Shown here: positions 60,840-64,000 of the stretch, in pieces
Layout: the number at the start of each line of letters is the position of its first letter
Numbering within the stretch: position 1 is the first letter of the stretch
Assembly (NCBI GenBank): GCA_964036315.1
Contig: OZ038509.1
Coordinates: forward strand, 28,970,968-29,034,967
Length of the DNA: 64,000 nt
Reading direction: 5' to 3'
Source of the DNA: Acanthosepion esculentum
Lineage: Eukaryota; Mollusca; Cephalopoda; Sepiida; Sepiidae
Made by a program: the position numbers and the translations under genes
The notes under the pieces: generated by a model
What the model saw: only the letters and a program-made list of their open reading frames with translations
The model's database searches: none
Told to the model about the DNA's origin: nothing

Positions 60840-62788
60840 ACAGTTTACACAAAGTTTTATTGCAAATATTAAGTTTTACAAACTTTTGAAAAATATTGAA
60901 TTTTCAATGCAAAAGTAAGCATTTCAAGCTAGTTTTTCAACGTTAAACACGGTAGTTTCAAATTTGAATATGCTGTTTGAAATCATTAGAAAACCAATAA
61001 AATTATTGAAAATCGATATGGTATCGATCAGAAAATATTGTTTTTGACAATTTCCAACAGTTTACACAAAGTTTTATTGCAAATATTAAGTTTTACAAAC
61101 TTTTGAAAAATATTGAAATTTCAATGAAAAAGCAAGCAATTCAAGCTACTTTTCAACGTTAAACACGGTAATTTGAAATGTGAATATGCAGTTTGAAATC
61201 ATTAGAAAACCAATAAAATTATTGAAAATCGATATGGTATCGAACAGAAAATATTGTTTTTGACAATTTCCAACAGTTTACACAAAGTTTTATTGCAAAT
61301 ATTAAGTTTTACAAACTTTTGAAAAATATTGAATTTTCAATGCAAAAGTAAGCATTTCAAGCTAGGTTTTCAACGTTAAACACGGTAGTTTCAAATTTGA
61401 ATATGCTGTTTGAAATCATTAGAAAACCAATAAAATTATTGAAAATCGATATGGTATCGATCAGAAAATATTGTTTTTGACAATTTCCAACAGTTTTCGC
61501 AAAGTTTTATTGCAAATATTAAGTTTTACAAACTTTTGAAAATATTGAATTTTCAATGCAAAAGTAAGCATTTCAAGCTAGTTTTTCAACGTTAAACACG
61601 GTAATTTCAAATTTGAATATACCCTTTGAAATCATTAGAAAACCAATAAAATTATTGAAAATCGATATGGTATCGATCAGAAAATATTGTTTTTGACTAT
61701 TTCCAACAGTTTACACAAAGTTTTATTGCAAATATTAAGTTTTACAAACTTTTGAAAAATATTGAAATTTCAATGCAAAAGTAAGCATTTCAAGCTAGTT
61801 TTTCAACGTTAAACACGATAATTTCAAATTTGAATATGCTGTTTGAAATCATTAGAAAACCAATAAAATTATTGAAAATGGATATGGTATCGATCAGAAA
61901 ATATTGTTTCTGACAATTTCCAACAGTTTACACAAAGTTTTATTGCAAATATTAAGTTTTACAAACTTTTGAAAAATATTGAATTTTCAATGCAAAAGTA
62001 AGCATTTCAAGCTAGTTTTTCAACGTTAAACACGGTAATTTCAAATTTGAATATGCTGTTTGAAATCATTAGAAAACCAATAAAATTATTGAAAATCGAT
62101 ATGGTATCGATCAGAAAATATTGTTTTTGACAATTTACAACAGTTTTCGCAAAGTTTTATTGCAAATATTAAGTTTTACAAACATTTGAAGATATTGAAT
62201 TTTCAATGCAAAAGTAAGCATTTCAAGCTAGTTTTTCAACGTTAATCACGGTAATTTCACATTTGAATATGCTGTTTGAAATCATTAGAAAACCAATAAA
62301 ATTATTGAAAATCGATATGGTATCGATCAGAAAATATTGTTTTTGACTATTTCCAACAGTTTATACAAAGTTTTATTGCAAATATTAAGTTTTACAAACT
62401 TTTGAAAAATATTGAAATTTCAATGCAAAAGCAAGCAATTCAAGCTACTTTTCATCGTTAAACACGGTAATTTCAAATGTGAATATGCAGTTTGAAATCA
62501 TTAGAAAACCAATAAAATTATTGAAAATCGATATGGTATCGATCAGAAAATATTGTTTCTGACAATTTCCAACAGTTTACACAAAGTTTTATTGCAAATA
62601 TTAAGTTTTACAAACTTTTGAAAAATATTGAATTTTCAATGCAAAAGTAAATATTTCAAGCTAGTTTTTCAACGTTAAACACGGTAATTTCAAATTTTAA
62701 TATGCTGTTTGAAATCATTAGAAAAACAATAAAATTATTGAAAATCGATATGGTATCGATCAGAAAATATTGTTTTTGACAATTTCCA

Positions 62789-64000
62789 ACAGTTTACACA
62801 AAGTTTTATTGCAAATATTAAGTTTTACAAACTTTTGAAAAATATTGAATTTTCAATGCAAAAGTAAGCATTTCAAGCTAGTTTTTCAACGTTAAACACG
62901 GTAATTTCAAATTTGAATATGCTGTTTGAAATCATTAGAAAACCAATAAAATTATTGAAAATCGATATGGTATCGATCAGAAAATGTTGTTTTTGACTAT
63001 TTCCAATAGTTTATACAAAGTTTTATTGCAAATATTAAGTTTTACAAACTTTTGAAAAATATTGAAATTTCAATGCAAAAGCAAGCAATTCAAGCTACTT
63101 TTCAACGTTAAACACGGTAATTTCAAATGCGAATATGCAGTCTGAAATCATTAGAAAACCAATTAAATTTTTGAAAATCGATATGGTATCGATCAGAAAA
63201 TATTGTTTTTGACAATTTCCAACAGTTTACACAAAGTTTTATTGCAAATATTAAGTTTTACAAACTTTTGAAAAATATTGAATTTTCAATGCAAAAGTAA
63301 GCATTTCAAGCTAGTTTTTCAACGTTAAACACGGTAATTTCAAATTTGAATATGCTGTATAAATCATTAGAAAAACAATAAAATTATTGAAAATCGATAT
63401 GGTATCGATCAGAAAATATTGTTTTTGACAATTTCCAACAGTTTACACAAAGTTTTATTGCAAATATTAAGTTTTACAAACTTTTGAAAAATATTGAATT
63501 TTCAATGCAAAAGTAAGCATTTCAAGCTAGTTTTTCAACGTTAAACACGGTAATTTCAAATTTGAATATGCTGTTTGAAATCATTAGAAAACCAATAAAA
63601 TTATTGAAAATCGATATGGTATCGATCAGAAAATGTTGTTTTTGACTATTTCCAATAGTTTATACAAAGTTTTATTGCAAATATTAAGTTTTACAAACTT
63701 TTGAAAAATATTGAAATTTCAATGCAAAAGCAAGCAATTCAAGCTACTTTTCAACGTTAAACACGGTAATTTCAAATGCTAATATGCAGTCTGAAATCAT
63801 TAGAAAACCAATTAAATTTTTGAAAATCGATATGGTATCGATCAGAAAATATTGTTTTTGACAATTTCCAACAGTTTACACAAAGTTTTATTGCAAATAT
63901 TAAGTTTTACAAACTTTTGAAAAATATTGAATTTTCAATGCAAAAGTAAGCATTTCAAGCTAGTTTTTCAACGTTAAACACGGTAATTTCAAATTTGAAT
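62789..64000 (+). repeat. Tandem trimer (649 bp) repeated, second copy cut by the window end
   Basis: This is the same trimer as 59327-60624, including the aaatgcgaat (63006) then aaatgctaat (63655) difference between its copies. The pair of trimers was therefore duplicated as a block along with the larger unit. The second copy starts at 63438 and is incomplete. Confidence 0.88.
63871..64000 (+). repeat. Partial last monomer (130 bp)
   Basis: This is A-like with gaattttc and gtaagcatttcaagctag, and it stops after ttgaat at the end of the window. The array evidently continues beyond, and the same is likely on the left side. Confidence 0.95.

Larger units (their letters stand above)
1..64000 (+). 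repeat. Satellite DNA array, about 217-bp monomer, 295 complete copies
   Basis: The entire window is head-to-tail copies of one AT-rich satellite monomer. Using the conserved start acagtttac (variants acagtttat, acagttttc, aaagtttac, atagtttat), I tracked monomer starts at 1, 218, 434, 651, 867, 1082 and so on to 63871, with every spacing between 214 and 217 bp. The consensus has 53 G or C in 217 positions (about 24% GC). All copies lie in the same orientation, and no foreign sequence of any length interrupts them. There is no gene: stops are so dense that consensus frames close within about 130 nt (forward) or 140 nt (reverse). Uniform AT-rich tandem arrays of this size are typical of eukaryotic centromeric or pericentromeric heterochromatin; that location is inferred, not shown. 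The repeat phase chosen here is arbitrary. Confidence 0.98.
60840..64000 (+). repeat. 17-mer unit, copy 3, incomplete at the window edge
   Basis: It starts with gtagtttc (60840, the counterpart of 56947), then 61057 (aatgaaaaag, taatttgaaatgtg), 61273 (ctaggttttc), 61490 (T with gaatataccc), 61706 (cacgataat, aaaatggat), 61923 (canonical-like, replacing the ttttcaagtt and gtttaaaa pair), 62140 (acaacag T), 62356 and 62572 (taaatatttc). The trimer of copy 2 follows. The T with gcatttaaag and one further monomer are missing, so spacing to copy 2 falls from 18 to 17 to 16 monomers along the unit. Confidence 0.88.

Noticed and set aside
1..64000. CRISPR array
   Set aside because: The repeats are direct and regular, but whole 214-217-bp monomers repeat without unique spacers, and there are no cas genes.
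1..64000. Protein-coding genes or a repetitive protein gene
   Set aside because: Stops recur in all frames of both strands. Consensus frames close within about 140 nt, and the 217-bp period shifts the frame in each monomer, so a repeat protein is excluded.
1..64000. rRNA, tRNA or other RNA gene tandem array
   Set aside because: The sequence is about 24% GC with no resemblance to rRNA, 5S, tRNA or snRNA features. The stems seen are only 6-7 bp.
1..64000. Transposon-derived tandem or insertion of a mobile element
   Set aside because: No monomer spacing departs from 214-217 bp, so nothing is inserted, and no terminal repeats, target duplications or coding remnants are seen.
1..64000. Telomeric repeat array or subtelomeric boundary
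   Set aside because: No short G-rich telomeric motif is present anywhere, and the monomer is long and AT-rich.
1..64000. A single fixed higher-order repeat length
   Set aside because: Duplications of 3, 4, 5, 7, 9, 15/16, 17, 22/23 and 27/38 monomers are all present and overlap, so no one higher-order period describes the window.

Overview
The whole 64 kb window is one uninterrupted tandem satellite DNA array. I followed the repeat phase from base 1 to base 64000 and count 295 complete head-to-tail monomers plus a 130-base partial one. Monomers are 214 to 217 bp long, mostly 217 or 216, and about 24% GC by counting the consensus. Every monomer has the same orientation, and no gene, transposon, RNA gene, inversion or unique spacer breaks the array. 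In the consensus no reading frame on either strand stays open longer than about 140 nt, and because 217 is not a multiple of 3 the frame rotates from one monomer to the next. This is centromeric or pericentromeric-type (or otherwise heterochromatic) satellite from a eukaryote with an AT-rich repeat fraction. Each monomer keeps four CpG sites, close to base-composition expectation, so there is no obvious CpG decay, which fits a lightly methylated genome such as many invertebrates. The sequence alone does not let me name the species.

Monomers fall into linked subtypes, and I use these names throughout. A is canonical (gtaagcatttcaagctag ... ttgaatatgctg, 217 bp). B has gcaagcaattcaagctac ... 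gtgaatatgcag, 216 bp. T has ttttcgcaaag and a shortened gaaaatattg, 216 bp. D has gaattttc and aacaatgaaatt. E is B-like and starts acagtttataaaaag. G is B-like with ggaagcaattc. N has ccaatataatt. F has acacgaag and caaagttttg. J has gactatatcc upstream, then attatgtttt. There are also rarer types.

Layout: 1-2380 is a mixed flank. 2381-9091 holds a 15-mer and its 16-mer copy. 9092-10608 is a run of F-D-E cassettes. 10609-14506 is two copies of a 9-mer (1949 bp each). 14507-16889 is a linker with J/T trimers. 16890-20788 is a shortened long-range copy of 7142-11691. 20789-30534 is a 23-mer followed by a 22-mer copy. 28802-42877 is a 27-mer followed by a copy expanded to 38 monomers. 42878-64000 is a second flank-type domain with tandem 7-mer, 4-mer, 5-mer, 3-mer and 17-mer duplications. 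The D and E subtypes occur only between about 3.5 and 40.3 kb, while the flanks on both sides share other rare subtypes. The window therefore looks like a recently amplified core inside an older array of the same family.

Within a monomer the striking structure is five short dyad symmetries, including a well conserved 17-bp element (ATCGATATGGTATCGAT), together with A/T tracts phased at about 10 bp. These are the best candidates for protein binding, cruciform formation or nucleosome positioning. Nothing else in the window suggests a separate biological system. The interest lies in the nested higher-order architecture, the chimeric monomers that mark unequal exchanges, and the dyad-rich monomer design.
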